DNA of 64,000 nucleotides from Halictus rubicundus. Taxonomy: Eukaryota; Arthropoda; Insecta; Hymenoptera; Halictidae. The translations under genes were made by a program, and so were the position numbers. The stretch covers positions 248,001-312,000 of the forward strand of contig NW_027488644.1 of the NCBI RefSeq assembly GCF_050948215.1. The letters run 5' to 3'. The notes under the pieces are model-generated. The model worked only from the letters and a program-made list of their open reading frames with translations, searched no databases and was not told the DNA's origin. Shown in pieces: positions 41,360-55,990 of the stretch (its first letter is position 1; each line of letters begins with the position of its first letter).

Positions 41360-42207
41360 TAGAGTGTAGGATAGGATAGCGGCTAGGATAGGATAGAGTA
41401 TGGAATAGGATAGAGGATCGGATAGGATAGAGGATATAATAGGATAGAGGGTAGGATAGGATAGTGGATAGGATAGGATAGAGGATAGGATAGGATAGGA
41501 TAGGGTATAGGATAGGATAGAGGATATGATATTATAGTGGATAGGATAGAGGATTGGATAGGATAGAGGATATTTAAGGAAAGAGGATATGATATGCTAG
41601 AGGATACGATATTATAGAGGATAGGATAGGATAGAGGATCGGATAGGATAGAGCATTGGATAGGGGATAGGATAGGATAGAAGATAGGATAGGATAGAGG
41701 GTAGGATAGGATAGAGGATAGGATACAGGATAGGATGGAGGATAGGATAGGATAGAGGATATTATAGGAAAGAGGATTTGATATGCTAGAGGATACGATA
41801 TTATAGAGGATTGGATAGGATAGAGGATAGGATAGGATAGGGGATAGGATAGGATAGAGGATATGATAGGATAGAGGATAGGATAGGATAGAGGATAGGA
41901 TACAGGATAGGATAGAGAATTGAATAGGATTGAGGATATTATGGGATACAGGATAGGATAGGATAGGATAGGATAGAGGATAGGATAGGATAGAGGATAG
42001 GATAGGATATGTGATATTATAGGATGGAGGATACGATATTATAGAGGATAGGATAGGGTAGAGGATAGGATAAGATAGAGGATAGGATAGAATAGAGTAC
42101 AGGATAGTATAGAGCATAAGATAATATAGAGAATAGGATAGGATAGAGGATAGGACAGGCTAGGATAGAGGATAGGATAGGATTGAGGATAGCATAGGAT
42201 TGAGGAT
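41360..42207 (+). repeat. Duplicated block P, copy 2
   Basis: This is the second copy of 1741-2707, shorter by 17 bp near 41690 and by 102 bp near 41730, both whole multiples of the 17-bp unit. Here block P lies downstream of block Q (39339-40696). Near the window start P lies upstream of Q, so block order is exchanged. Confidence 0.85.
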
Positions 42208-42477
42208 AGGATAGAGGATTGGATAGGATAGAGGATACGATACGATAGAGGATAGGATAGGATAGTGGGTAGGAAAGAGAATTGGATGGGATAGAGGATA
42301 CGATATTATAGAGGATTGGATAGGATAGAGGATAGGATAGGATAGGGGATAGGATAGGATAGAGGATATGATAGGATAGAGGATAGGATAGGATAGAGGA
42401 TAGGATACAGGATAGGATAGAGAATTGAATAGGATTGAGGATATTATGGGATACAGGATAGGATAGGATAGGATAGG
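41796..42477 (+). repeat. 505-bp-spaced local duplication
   Basis: The run beginning CGATATTATAGAGGATTGG at 41796 and passing through GAATTGAATAGG to ATTATGGGATACAGG near 41940 recurs from 42301 at 505 bp spacing. It stops matching near 42478, where GGACAGAGG appears in the second unit. Confidence 0.75.
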
Positions 42478-43129
42478 ACAGAGGATAGGATAGGATAGAG
42501 GATAGAATAGGATAGAGGATAGGATAGGATTGAGGATAGGATAGGATAGATGATAGGATAGAGGATTGGATAGGATAGAGGATACGATACGATAGAGGAT
42601 AGGATAAGATAGAGGGTAGGATAGAGAATTGGATGGGATAGAGGAGACGATACGATAGAGGATAGGATAGGGTAGAGGATAGGATAATATAGAGAATAGG
42701 ATAGGATAGAGGATAGGACAGGCTAGGATAGAGGATAGGATAGGATTGAGGATAGCATAGGATTGAGGATAGGATAGAGGATTGGATAGGATAGAGGATA
42801 CGATACGATAGAGGATAGGATAGGATAGTGGGTAGGAAAGAGAATTGGATGGGATAGAGGATACGATACGATAGAGGATAGGATAGGATAGAGGATGGGA
42901 TAGGACAGAGGATAGGATAGGATAGAGGATAGAATAGGATAGAGGATAGAATAGGATTGAGGATAGGATAGGATAGAGGATAGGATAGGATTGAGGATAG
43001 GATAGGATAGAGGGTAGGATAGAGAATTGAATAGGATTGAGGATATTATGGGATAGAGGATAGGATAGGATAGGATAGAGGATAGGATAGGATAGGGGAT
43101 ACGATACGATAGAGGAGGGGATAGGATAG

Positions 43130-44976
43130 AGGATAGGATAGGATAGAGGATAGGATAGAATAGAGTACAGGATAGGATAGAGGATAGGACAGGATAGAGG
43201 ATAGGATAGGATAGAGGATAGGATAGGATAGAAGATAGGATAGTATAGAGAATAGAATAGGATAGAGGATAGGATAGGATAGATGATAGGATAGAGGATT
43301 GGATAGGATAGAGGATACGATACGATAGAGGATAGGATAGGATAGTGGGTAGGAAAGAGAATTGGATGGGATAGAGGATACGATACGATAGAGGATGGGA
43401 TAGGACAGAGGATAGGATAGGATAGAGGATAGAATAGGATAGAGGATAGGATAGGATAGAGGATAGGATAGAGGATAGGTTAGGATAGAGGATAGGATAG
43501 GATCGAGGATAGGATAGGATAGATGATAGGATAGAGGATTGGATAGGATAGAGGATACGATACGATAGAGGATAGGATAGGATAGAGGGTAGGATAGAGA
43601 ATTGGATGGGATAGAGGAGACGATACGATAGAGGATAGGATAGGATAGAGGATGGGATAGGACAGAGGATAGGATAGGATAGAGGATAGAATAGGATAGA
43701 GGATAGGATAGGATTGAGGATAGGATAGGATAGAGGATAGGATAGGATTGAGGATAGGATAGGATTGAGGATAGGATAGGATAGAGGATAGGATAGGATT
43801 GAGGATAGGATAGGATAGAGGATAGGATAGGATTGAGGATAGGATAGGATTGAGGATAGGATAGGATAGAGGATAGGATAGGATTGAGGATAGGATAGGA
43901 TAGATGAAAGGATAGAGGATTGGATAGGATAGAGGATACGATACGATAGAGGATAGGATAAGATATAGGGTACGCTAGAGAATTGAATAGGATTGAGGAT
44001 ATTATGGGATAGAGGATAGGATGGGATAGGATAGAGGATAGGATAGGATAGGGGATAGGATAGGATAGAGGATAGGATAGGATAGAGGATAGGATAGAAT
44101 AGAGTACAGGATAGGATAGAGGATAGGACAGGATAGAGGATAGGATAGGATAGAAGATAGGATAGTATAGAGAATAGAATAGGATAGAGGATAGGATAGG
44201 ATTGAGGATAGGATAGGATAGATGATAGGATAGAGGGTTGGATAGGATAGAGGATACGATACGATAGAGGATAGGATAGGATAGAGGGTAGGAAAGAGAA
44301 TTGGATGGGATAGAGGATACGATACGATAGAGGAGGGGATAGGATAGAGGATGGGATAGGACAGAGGATAGAATAGGATTGAGGATAGGATAGGATTGAG
44401 GATAGGATAGGATAGCGGGTAGGATAGAGAATTGAATAGGATTGAGGATATTATGGGATACAGGATAGGATAGGATAGGATAGGATAGAGGATAGGATAG
44501 GATAGAGGATAGGATAGGATATGTGATATTATAGGATGGAGGATACGATATTATAGAGGATAGGATAGGGTAGAGGATAGGATAAGATAGAGGATAGGAT
44601 AGAATAGAGTACAGGATAGTATAGAGTATAAGATAATATAGAGAATAGGATAGGATAGAGGATAGGACAGGCTAGGATAGAGGATAGGATAGGATTTAGG
44701 ATAGCATAGGATTGAGGATAGGATAGAGGATTGGATAGGATAGAGGATACGATACGATAGAGGATAGGATGGGATAGTGGGTAGGAAAGAGAATTGGATG
44801 GGATAGAGGATACGATACGATAGAGGATAGGATAGGATAGAGGATGGGATAGGACAGAGGATAGGATAGGATAGAGGATAGAATAGGATAGAGGATAGAA
44901 TAGGGTTGAGGATAGGATAGGATAGAGGATAGGATAGGATTGAGGATAGGATAGGATTGAGGATAGGATAGGATAG
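43130..44976 (+). repeat. Distant copy of unit R and its right flank
   Basis: This matches 14827-16673 at a constant spacing of 28303 bp, checked at GGTTAGG (43478 and 15175) and GAGGAGGGG (44330 and 16027). It includes the CGGGTAGG and GGGATACAGG strings past the R boundary (near 44415 and 16112). The match with copy 3 rather than copies 1 or 2 identifies the likely source. At least one substitution is visible (GGATTTAGG near 44695). Confidence 0.82.
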
Positions 44977-47900
44977 AGGATAGGATAGGATAGATGAAAG
45001 GATAGAGGATTGGATAGGATAGAGGATACGATACGATAGAGGATAGGATAAGATAGAGGGTAGGATAGAGAATTGAATAGGATTGAGGATATTATGGGAT
45101 AGAGGATAGGATAGGATAGGATAGAGGATAGGATAGGATAGGGGATAGGATAGGATAGAGGATAGGATAGGATAGAGGATAGGATAGAATAGAGTACAGG
45201 ATAGGATAGAGGATAGGACAGGATAGAGGATAGGATAGGATAGAGGATAGGATAGGATAGAAGATAGGATAGTATAGAGAATAGAATAGGATAGAGGATA
45301 GGATAGGATTGAGGATAGGATAGGATAGATGATAGGATAGAGGATTGGATAGGATAGAGGATACGATACGATAGAGGAGGGGATAGGATAGAGGATGGGA
45401 TAGGTCAGAGGATAGGATAGGATAGAGGATAGAATAGGATAGAGGATAGGATAGGATTGAGGATAGGATAGGATAGATGATAGGATAGGGTAGAGGATAG
45501 GATAAGATAGAGGATAGGATAGAATAGAGTACAGGATAGTATAGAGGATAAGATAATATAGAGAATAGGACAGGATAGGGGATAGGATAGGATTGAGGAT
45601 ACGATACGATGGAGGATAGGATAGGATAGAGGGTAGGAAAGAGAATTGGATGGGATAGAGGATACGATACGATAGAGGAGGGGATAGGATAGAGGATAAG
45701 ATAATATAGAGTATAGGATAGGATAGAGGATAGGACAGGATAGAGGATAGGATAGGATAGAGGATAGGATAGGATAGAGGATAGGATAGGATAGAGGATA
45801 GGATAGGATAGAGGATATGATAGGCTAGGATAGAGGATAGGATAGGATTGAGGATAGGATAGGATAGAGGATAGGATAGGATTGAGGATAGCATAGGATT
45901 GAGGATAGGATAGGATAGAGAATAGGATAGGATAGAGGATAGGATAGGATAGAGGATAGGATAGAGGATTGGATAGGATTGAGGATATCAAGGGATAGGG
46001 GCTAGGATAGGATAGGATAGGATAGGATATAATAGAGGATTGGATAGGATTGAGGATATTAAGGGATAGAGGATAGGATAGGATAGGATAGGATAGGATA
46101 TAATAGAGGATAGGATAGGATAAAGGATATGATAGGATAGAGGATAGGATAGAATAGAGTATAGGATAGGATAGAGGATAGGATAGGATTGAGGATAGGA
46201 TAGGATATATGATAGGATAGAGGATTGGATGGGATAGAGGATACGATACGATAGAGGATAGGATAGGATAGAGGATGGGATAGGACAGAGGATAGGATAG
46301 GATAGAGGACAGGATAGGATAGAGGATAGGATAGGATAGAGGATATGATAGGCTAGGATAGAGGATAGGATAGGACAGAGGATAGGATAGGATAGAGGAT
46401 ATGATAGGCTAGGATAGAGGATAGGATAGGATTGAGGATAGGATAGGATAGAGGATAGGATAGGATTGAGGATAGCATAGGATTGAGGATAGGATAGGAT
46501 AGAGAATAGGATAGGATAGAGGATAGGATAGGATAGAGGATAGGATAGAGGATAGGATAGAGGATTGGATAGGATTGAGGATATTATGGGATAGAGGATA
46601 GGATAGGATAGGAGAGGATAGAGGATAGGATAGGATAGAGGATAGGATAGGATAGAGGATAGGATAGGATAGAGGATAGGATAGGATATATGATACTATA
46701 GGATGGAGGATACGATATTATAGAGGATAGTATAGGATAGAGGGTAGGATAGGGTAGAGGATAGGATAGGGTAGAGGATAGGATAAGATAGAGGATAGGA
46801 TAGAATAGAGTACAGGATAGTATAGAGGATAAGATAATATGGAGAATAGGACAGGATAGAGGATAGGATAGGATTGAGGATACGATACGATGGAGGATAG
46901 GATAGGATAGAGTGTAGGAAAGAGAATTGGATGGGATAGAGGATACGATACGATAGAGGAGGGGATAGGATAGAGGATAAGATAATATAGAGAATAGGAT
47001 AGGATAGAGGATAGGACAGGATAGAGGATAGGATAGGATAGAGGATAGGATAGGATAGTGGATAGGATAGGATAGAGGATAGGATAGGATAGAGTATAGG
47101 ATAGGATAGAGGATAGGACAGGATATATGATACTATAGGATGGAGGATACGATATTATAGAGGACAGGATAGGATATATGATATTATAGGATGGAGGATA
47201 CGATATTATAGAGGATAGGATAGGATAGAGGATAGGATAGAGGATTGGATAGGATTGAGGATATTATGGGATAGAGGATAGGATAGGATAGGATAGGATA
47301 GGATATAATAGATGATAGGATAGGATAAAGGATATGATAGGATAGAGGATAGGATAGAATAGAGTATAGGATAGGATAGAGGATAGGACAGGATATATGA
47401 TACTATAGGATGGAGGATACGATATTATAGAGGACAGGATAGGATATATGATATTATAGGATGGAGGATACGATATTATAGAGGATAGGATAGGATAGAG
47501 GATAGGACAGTATAGAGGATAGGATAGGATAGAGGATAGGCTAGGATAAAGGATAGGATAGGATTGAGGATAGGATAGGATAGAGAGTAGGATAGGATAG
47601 AGGATAGGATTTGATAGAGGATAGGATAGAGGATTGGATAGGATAAGATAGAGGATAGGATAGGATAGAGGATAGGACAGGATAGGATAGAGGATAGGAT
47701 AGGATAGAGGATAAGATAATATAGAGAATAGGATAGGATAGAGGATAGGACAGGATAGAGGATAGGATAGGATAGAGGATAGGATAGGATAGAGGATAGG
47801 ATAGTATAGAGAATAGAATGGGATAGAGGATAGGATAGGATTGAGGATAGGATAGGATAGATGATAGGATAGGGTAGAGGATAGGATAAGATAGAGGATA

Positions 47901-48189
47901 GGATAGAATAGAGTACAGGATAGTATAGAGGATAAGATAATATAGAGAATAGGACAGGATAGAGGATAGGATAGGATTGAGGATACGATACGATGGAGGA
48001 TAGGATAGGATAGAGGGTAGGAAAGAGAATTGGATGGGATAGAGGATACGATACGATAGAGGAGGGGATAGGATAGAGGATAAGATAATATAGAGAATAG
48101 GATAGGATAGAGGATAGGACAGTATAGAGGATAGGATAGGATAGAGGATAGGCTAGGATAGAGGATAGGATAGGATTGAGGCTAGGATA

Positions 48190-49150
48190 GGATAGAGAGT
48201 AGGATAGGATAGAGGATAGGATTTGATAGAGGATAGGATAGAGGATTGGATAGGATTGAGGATATTATGGGATAGAGGATAGGATAGGATAGGATAGGAT
48301 AGAGGATAGGATAGGATAGAGGATAGGATAGGATATATGATACTATAGGATGGAGGATACGATATTATAGAGGATAGTACAGGGTAGAGGATAGAATAGG
48401 GTAGAGGATAGGATAAGATAGAGGATAGGATAGGATAGAGGATAGGACAGGATAGAGGATAGGATAGGATAGAGGATAGGATAGGATAGAGGATAGGATA
48501 GGATATAGGATATGATAGGCTAGGATAGAGGATAGGATACGATTGAGGATAGGATAGGATAGAGGATAGGATAGGATTGAGGATAGCATAGGATTGAGGA
48601 TAGGATAGGATAGAGAATAGGATAGGATAGAGGATAGGATAGGATAGAGGATAGGATAGGATAGAGGATAGGATAGGATAGAGGATAGGATAGAGGATTG
48701 GATAGGATTGAGGATATTATGGGATAGAGGATAGGATAGGATAGGATAGGATAGAGGATAGGATAGGATAGAGGATAGGATAGGATATATGATACTATAG
48801 GATGGAGGATACGATATTATAGAGGATAGTACAGGATAGAGGATAGAATAGGGTAGAGGATAGGATAAGATAGAGGATAGGATAGGATAGAGGATAGGAC
48901 AGGATAGAGGATAGGATAGGATAGAGGATAGGATAGGATAGAGGATAGGATAGGATATAGGATATGATAGGCTAGGATAGAGGATAGGATACGATTGAGG
49001 ATAGGATAGGATAGAGGATAGGATAGGATTGAGGATAGCATAGGATTGAGGATAGGATAGGATAGAGAATAGGATAGGATAGAGGATAGGATAGGATAGA
49101 GGATAGGATAGAGGATAGGATAGAGGATTGGATAGGATTGAGGATATTAT
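48190..49150 (+). repeat. Two tandem 452-bp units
   Basis: GATACTATAGGATGG at 48339 recurs at 48791, and GGATATTATGGG near 48261 recurs near 48713, both 452 bp apart. The unit includes GGATACGATTGAGG and GGATATAGGATATG variants seen nowhere else nearby. The end of the second unit is shortened before the next GGATATTATGGG at about 49141. Confidence 0.8.
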
Positions 49151-52100
49151 GGGATAGAGGATAGGATAGGATAGGATAGGATAGAGGATAGGATAGGATA
49201 GAGGATGGGATAGGATAGAGGGTAGGATAGGATAGAGGATAGGATAGGATAGAGGATAGGATAGGATAGAGGATAGAAGAGGATAGAGGATAGGATAGGA
49301 TAGAGGATAGGATAGGATATATGATACTATAGGATGGAGGATACGATATTATAGAGGATAGTATAGGATAGAGGGTAGGATAGAGAATTGGATAAGGATA
49401 GAGAATACGATACGATAGAAGATAGGATAGGATAGAGGATGGGATAGGACAGAGGATAGGATAGGATAGAGGATAGAATAGGGTAGAGGATAGGATAGGA
49501 TTGAGGATAGGATAGGATAGATGATAGGATAGAGGATTGGATAGGATAGAGGATACGATACGATAGAGGATAGGATAGGATAGAGGGTAGGATAGAAAGT
49601 TGAATAGGATTGAGGATATTATGGGATAGAGGATAGGATAGGATAGGATAGGATAGGATATATGATATTATAGGATGAAGGATACGATATTATAGAGGAT
49701 AGGATAGGGTAGAGGATAGGATGAGATAGAGCATAGGATAGGGTAGAGGATAGGATAAGATAGAGGATAGGATAGAATAGAGTTCAGGATAGTATAGAGG
49801 ATAAGATAACATAGAGAATAGGATAGGATAGAGGATAGGACAGGATAGAGGATAGGATAGGATAGAGGATAGGATAGGATAGAGGATTTGATAGGCTAGG
49901 ATAGAGGATAGGATAGGATAGCGGGTAGGATAGAGAATTGAATAGGATTGAGGATATTATGGGATAGAGGATAGGATAGGGTAGAGGATAGGATAAGATA
50001 GAGGATAGGATAGAATAGAGTACAGGATAGTATAGAGGATAAGATAATATAGAGAATAGGATAGGATAGAGGATAGGACAGGATAGAGTATAGGATAGGA
50101 TAGAGGATAGGATAGGATAGAGGATAGGATAGGATAGATAATAGGATAGAGGATTGGATAGGATAGAGGATTGGATAGGATAGAGGATGCGATACGATAG
50201 AGGATAGGATAGGATAGAGGATGGGATAGGACAGAGGACAGGATAGGATAGAGGGTAGAATAGGATAGAGGATAGGATAGGATTGAGGATAGGATAGGAT
50301 AGATGATAGGAGAGAGGATTGGATAGGATAGAGGATACGATACGATAGAGGATAGGATAGGATAGAGGGTAGGATAGAAAATTGAATAGGATTGAGGATA
50401 TTATGGGATAGAGGATAGGATAGGATAGGATAGGATAGAGGATAGGATAGGATATATGATATTATAGGATGGAGGATACGATATTATAGAGGATAGGATA
50501 GGGTAGAGGATAGGATAAGATAGAGGATAGGATAGGGTAGAGGATAGGATAAGATAGAGGATAGGATAGAATAGAGTACAGGATAGTATAGAGGATAAGA
50601 TAATATAGAGAATAGGATAGGATAGGGGATAGGACAGGATAGAGGATAGGATAGGATAGAGGATAGGATAGGATAGATGAAAGGATAGAGGATTGGATAG
50701 GATAGAGGATACGATACGATAGAGGATAGGATAGGATAGAGGGTAGGATAGAGAATTGAATAGGATTGAGGATATTATGGGATAGGGGATAGGATAGGAT
50801 AGGATAGAGGATAGGATAGAGGATAGGATAGGATAGGATAGGGGATAGGATAGGATAGAGGATAGGGTAGGATAGAGGATAGAATAGGATAGAGGATAGG
50901 ATAGGATAGAGGATAGGATAGGATAGAGGATAGGATAGGATAGAGGATAGGATAGGATAGAGGATAGAATAGGATACAGGATAGGATAGGATAGAGGATA
51001 GGTTAGGATATATGATACTATAGGATGGAGGATACGATATTGTAGAGGATAGGATAGGGTAGAGGATAGGGTAAGATAGAGGATAGGATAGGGTAGAGGA
51101 TAGGATAAGATAGAGGATAGGATAGAATAGAGTACAGGATAGTATAGAGGATAAGATAATATAGAGAATAGGATAGGATAGAGGATAGGACAGGATAGAG
51201 GATAGGATAGGATAGAGGATAGGATAGAGGATTGGATAGGATTGAGGATATTATGGGATAGAGGATAGGATATGATAGGATAGGATAGAGTACAGGATAG
51301 TATAGAGGATAAGATAATATAGAGAATAGGATAGGATAGAGGATAGGATAGGATAGACGATAGGATAGGATAGAGGATAGGATAGGATAAAGGATAGAAT
51401 AGGATAGAGGATAGGATAGGATAGAGGATAGGATAGGATATATGATACTATAGGATGGAGGATACGATATTATAGAGGATAGTATAGGATAGAGGATAGG
51501 ATAGGGTAGAGGATAGGGAAAGATAGAGGATAGGATAGGGTAGAGGATAGGATAAGATAGAGGAAAGGATAGAATAGAGTACAGGATAGTATAGAGGATA
51601 AGATAATATAGAGAATAGGATAGGATAGAGGATAGGACAGGATAGAGGATAGGATAGGATAGAGGATAAGATAGGATAGAGGATAGGATAGGATAGATGA
51701 TAGGATAGAGGATTGGATAGGATAGAGGACTGGATAGGATAGAGGATACGATACGATAGAGGATTGGATAGGATAGAGGGTAGGATAGAGAATTGGATAA
51801 GGATAGAGAATACGATACGATAGAGGATAGGATAGGATAGAGGGTAGGATAGAGAATTGGATGGGATAGAGGATACGATACGATAGAGGATAGGATAGGA
51901 TAGAGGATGGGATAGGACAGAGGATAGGATAGGATAGAGGATAGAATAGGATAGAGGATAGGATAGGATTGAGGATAGGATAGGATAGATGAAAGGATAG
52001 AGGATTGGATAGGATAGAGGATACGATACGATAGAGGATAGGATAGGATAGAGGGTAGGATAGAGAATTGAATAGGATTGAGGATATTATGGGATAGAGG

Positions 52101-52839
52101 ATAGGATAGGATAGGATAGAGGATAGGATAGAGGATAGGATAGGATAGGGGATAGGATAGGATAGAAGATAGGATAGGATAGAAGATAGGATAGGATAGA
52201 GGATAGGACAGGATAAAGGATAGAATAGGATAGAGGATAGGATAGGATAGAGGATAGGATAGGATATATGATACTATAGGATGGAGGATACGATATTATA
52301 GAGGATAGTATAGGATAGAGGATAGGATAGTGTAGAGGATAGGGTAAGATAGAGGATAGGATAGGGTAGAGGATCGGATAAGATAGAGGATAGGACAAAA
52401 TAGAGTACAGGATAGTATAGAGGATAAGATAACATAGAGAAAAGGATAGGATAGAGGATAGGACAGGATAGAGGATAGGATAGGATAGAGGATAGTATAG
52501 TATAGAGAATAGAATAGGATAGAGGATAGGATAGGATTGAGGATAGCATAGGATTGAGGATAGGATAGGATAGAGAATAGGATAGGATAGAGGATAGGAT
52601 AGGATAGAGGATAGCTTAGAGGATAGGATAGAGGATTGGATAGGATTGAGGATATTATGGGATAGAGGATAGGATAGGATAGGATAGAGGATAGGATAGG
52701 ATAGAGGATAGGATAGGATAGAGGATAGGACAGGATAGAGGATAGGATAGGATAGAGGATAGGATAGGATATATGATATTATAGGATGGAGGATACGATA
52801 TTACAGAGGATAGGATAGGGTAGAGGATAGGATAAGATA

Positions 52840-55800
52840 GACGATAGGATAGAGGATATTATAGGATAGAGGATAGCATAGGATTGAGGATAGGATAAGA
52901 TAGAGGATAGGATAGAATAGAGTACAGGATAGTATAGAGGATAATGTAGGACAGAGGATAGGATAGGATAGAGGATAGGATAGGACAGAGGATAGGATAG
53001 GATAGAGGATAGTGTAGGATAGAGGATAGGATAGGGTAGAGGATAGGATAAGATAGAGGATAGGATAGGGTAGAGGATAGGATAAGATACAGGATAGGAT
53101 AGAATAGAGTACACGATAGTATAGAGGATTGGATAGGATAGAGGATTGGATAGGATACAGGATAGGATAGAGGATTGGATAGGATTGAGGATATTATGGG
53201 ATAGAGGATAGAGGATAGGATAGGATAGAGGATAGGATAGGATAGAGCATAGGATAGGATAGAGGATAGGATAGGATAGAGGATAGGATAGGATAGAGGA
53301 TAGGATAGGATAGAGGATAGGATAGGATATATGATATTATAGGATGGAGGATACGATATTACAGAGGATAGGATAGGGTAGAGGATAGGATAGGGTAGAG
53401 GATAGGATAAGGTAGAGGATAGGATAGAATAGAGGATAAGATAGGATAAATGATATTATAGGATGGAGGATACGATATTATAGAGGATAGTATAGGATAG
53501 AGGATAGGATAGGGTAGAGCATAGGATAAGATAGAGGATAGGATAGGGTAGAGGATAGGATAAGATAGAGGATAGGATAGAATAGAGTACAGGATAGTAT
53601 AGAGGATAAGATAATATAGAGAATAGGATAGGATAGAGGATAGGACAGGATAGAGGATAGGATAGGATAGAGGATAGGATAGGATAGAGGATAGGATAGG
53701 ATAGAGGATATGATAGGCTAGGATAGAGGATAGGATAGGATTGAGGATAGGATAGGATAGAGAATAGGATATTATAGAGGAAAGGATAGGATAGAGGATA
53801 GGATAGAGGATACGATACGATAGAGGATAGGATAGGATAGAGGATAGGATAGCATACAGGATAGGATAGGAAAGAGTATAAGATAGGATAGAGGATAGGA
53901 TAGGATAGAGGATAGGATAGGATAGAGGATATGATAGGCTAGGATAGAGGATAGGATAGGATTGAGGATAGGATAGGATAGAGGATAGGATAGGATTGAG
54001 GATCGGATAGGATAGAGGATAGGATAGGATAGACGATAGGATAGAGGATATTATAGGATAGAGGATAGGATAAGATAGAGGATAGGATAGAATAGAGTAC
54101 AGGATAGTATAGAGGATAAGATAGGACAGAGGATAGGATAGGATAGAGGATAGGATAGGACAGAGGATAGGATAGGATAGAGGATAGTGTAGGATAAGGA
54201 TAGGATAGGGTAGAGGATAGGATAAGATAGAGGATAGGATAGGGTAGAGGATAGGATAAGATAGAGGATAGGATAGGGTAGAGGATAGGATAAGATAGAG
54301 GATAGGATAGAATAGAGTACAGGATAGTATAGAGGATAAGATAATATAGAGAATAGGATAGTATAGAGGATAGGACAGGATAGAGGATAGGATAGGATAG
54401 AGGACAGGATAGGATAGAGGATAGGATAGGATAGAGGATATGATAGGCTAGGATAGAGGATAGGATAGGATAGAGTATAGGATAGGATAGTTGATAGGAT
54501 AGGATAGAGGATATGATAGGCTAGGATAGAGGATAGGATAGGATTGAGGATAGGATAGGATAGAGAATAGGATAGGATAGGATAGAGGATAGGATAGAGG
54601 ATACGATACGATAGAGGATAGGATAGGATAGAGGATAGGATAGGATAGAGGATATGATAGGCTAGGATAGAGGATAGGATAGGATTGAGGATAGGATAGG
54701 ATAGAGAATAGGATAGGATAGGATAGAGGATAGGATAGAGGATAGGATAGAGGATAGGATAGAGGATACGATACGATAGAGGATAGGATAGGATAGAGGA
54801 TATGATAGGCTAGGATAGAGGATAGGATAGGATAGAGGATATGATAGGCTAGGATAGAGGATAGGATAGGATTGAGGATAGGATAGGATAGAGAATAGGA
54901 TATTATAGAGGAAAGGATAGGATAGAGGATAGGATAGAGGATACGATACGATAGAGGATAGGATAGGATAGAGGATAGGATAGCATACAGGATAGGATAG
55001 GAAAGAGTATAAGATAGGATAGAGGATAGGATAGGATAGAGGATAGGATAGGATTGGGGATCGGATAGGATAGAGGATAGGATAAGATAGACGATAGGAT
55101 AGAGGATATTATAGGATAGAGGATAGGATAGGATTGAGGATAGGATAAGATAGAGGATAGGATAGAATAGAGTACAGGATAGTATAGAGGATGAGATAGG
55201 ACAGAGGATAGGATAGGATAGAGGATAGGATAGGACAGAGGATAGGATAGGATAGAGGATAGTGTAGGATAGAGGATAGGATAGGGTAGAGGATAGGATA
55301 AGATAGAGGATAGGATAGGGTAGAGGATAGGATAAGATAGAGGATAGGATAGAATAGAGTACAGGATAGTATAGAGGATAAGATAATATAGAGAATAGGA
55401 TGGGATAGAGGATAGGACAGGATAGAGGATAGGATAGGATAGAGGATAGGATAGGATAGAGGATACGAAACGATAGAGGATAGGATAGGATATATGATAT
55501 TATAGGATGGATGATACGATATTATAGAGGATAGGATAGGATAGAGGATATGATAGGATACAGGATAGTATAGGATAGAGGATAGGATAGGATAGAGGAT
55601 AGGATAGGATTGAGGATAGGATAGGACAGAGGATAGGATAGGATAGAGGATAGGATAGGATAGAGGATAGGATAGGATTGAGGATAGGATAGGACAGAGA
55701 ATAGGATACAATAGAGAATAGGATAGGATATAGGATAGGATAGGATAGAGGATATGGTAGGATAGAGGATAGGATAGGATTGACGATAGGATATGATACA

Positions 55801-55990
55801 TGATAGGATAGGATAGAGGATAGGATCGAGGATTGGATAGGATAGAGGATTGGATAGGATAGAGGATAGGATAGAGTATTGGATAGGATTGAGGATATTA
55901 TGGGATAGAGGATAGGATAGGACATGATAGGATAGTGGATAGGATAGGATAGAGGATAGGATAAGATAGAGGATAGGATAGGAAATATGA
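52840..55990 (+). repeat. B/C-type array with recurring GACGATAGGATAGAGG marker
   Basis: The marker GACGATAGGATAGAGGATAT occurs at 52840, 54032 and 55090, and further on at 57448, 58445, 60552 and 63105. Between them lie GGATAGTGTAGGATA, AGATAATATAGAGAATAGG and AAAGAGTATAAGATAGG variants in repeated order. Spacings of 1192 and 1058 bp suggest a roughly 1.1-kb unit with length variation. Confidence 0.65.
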
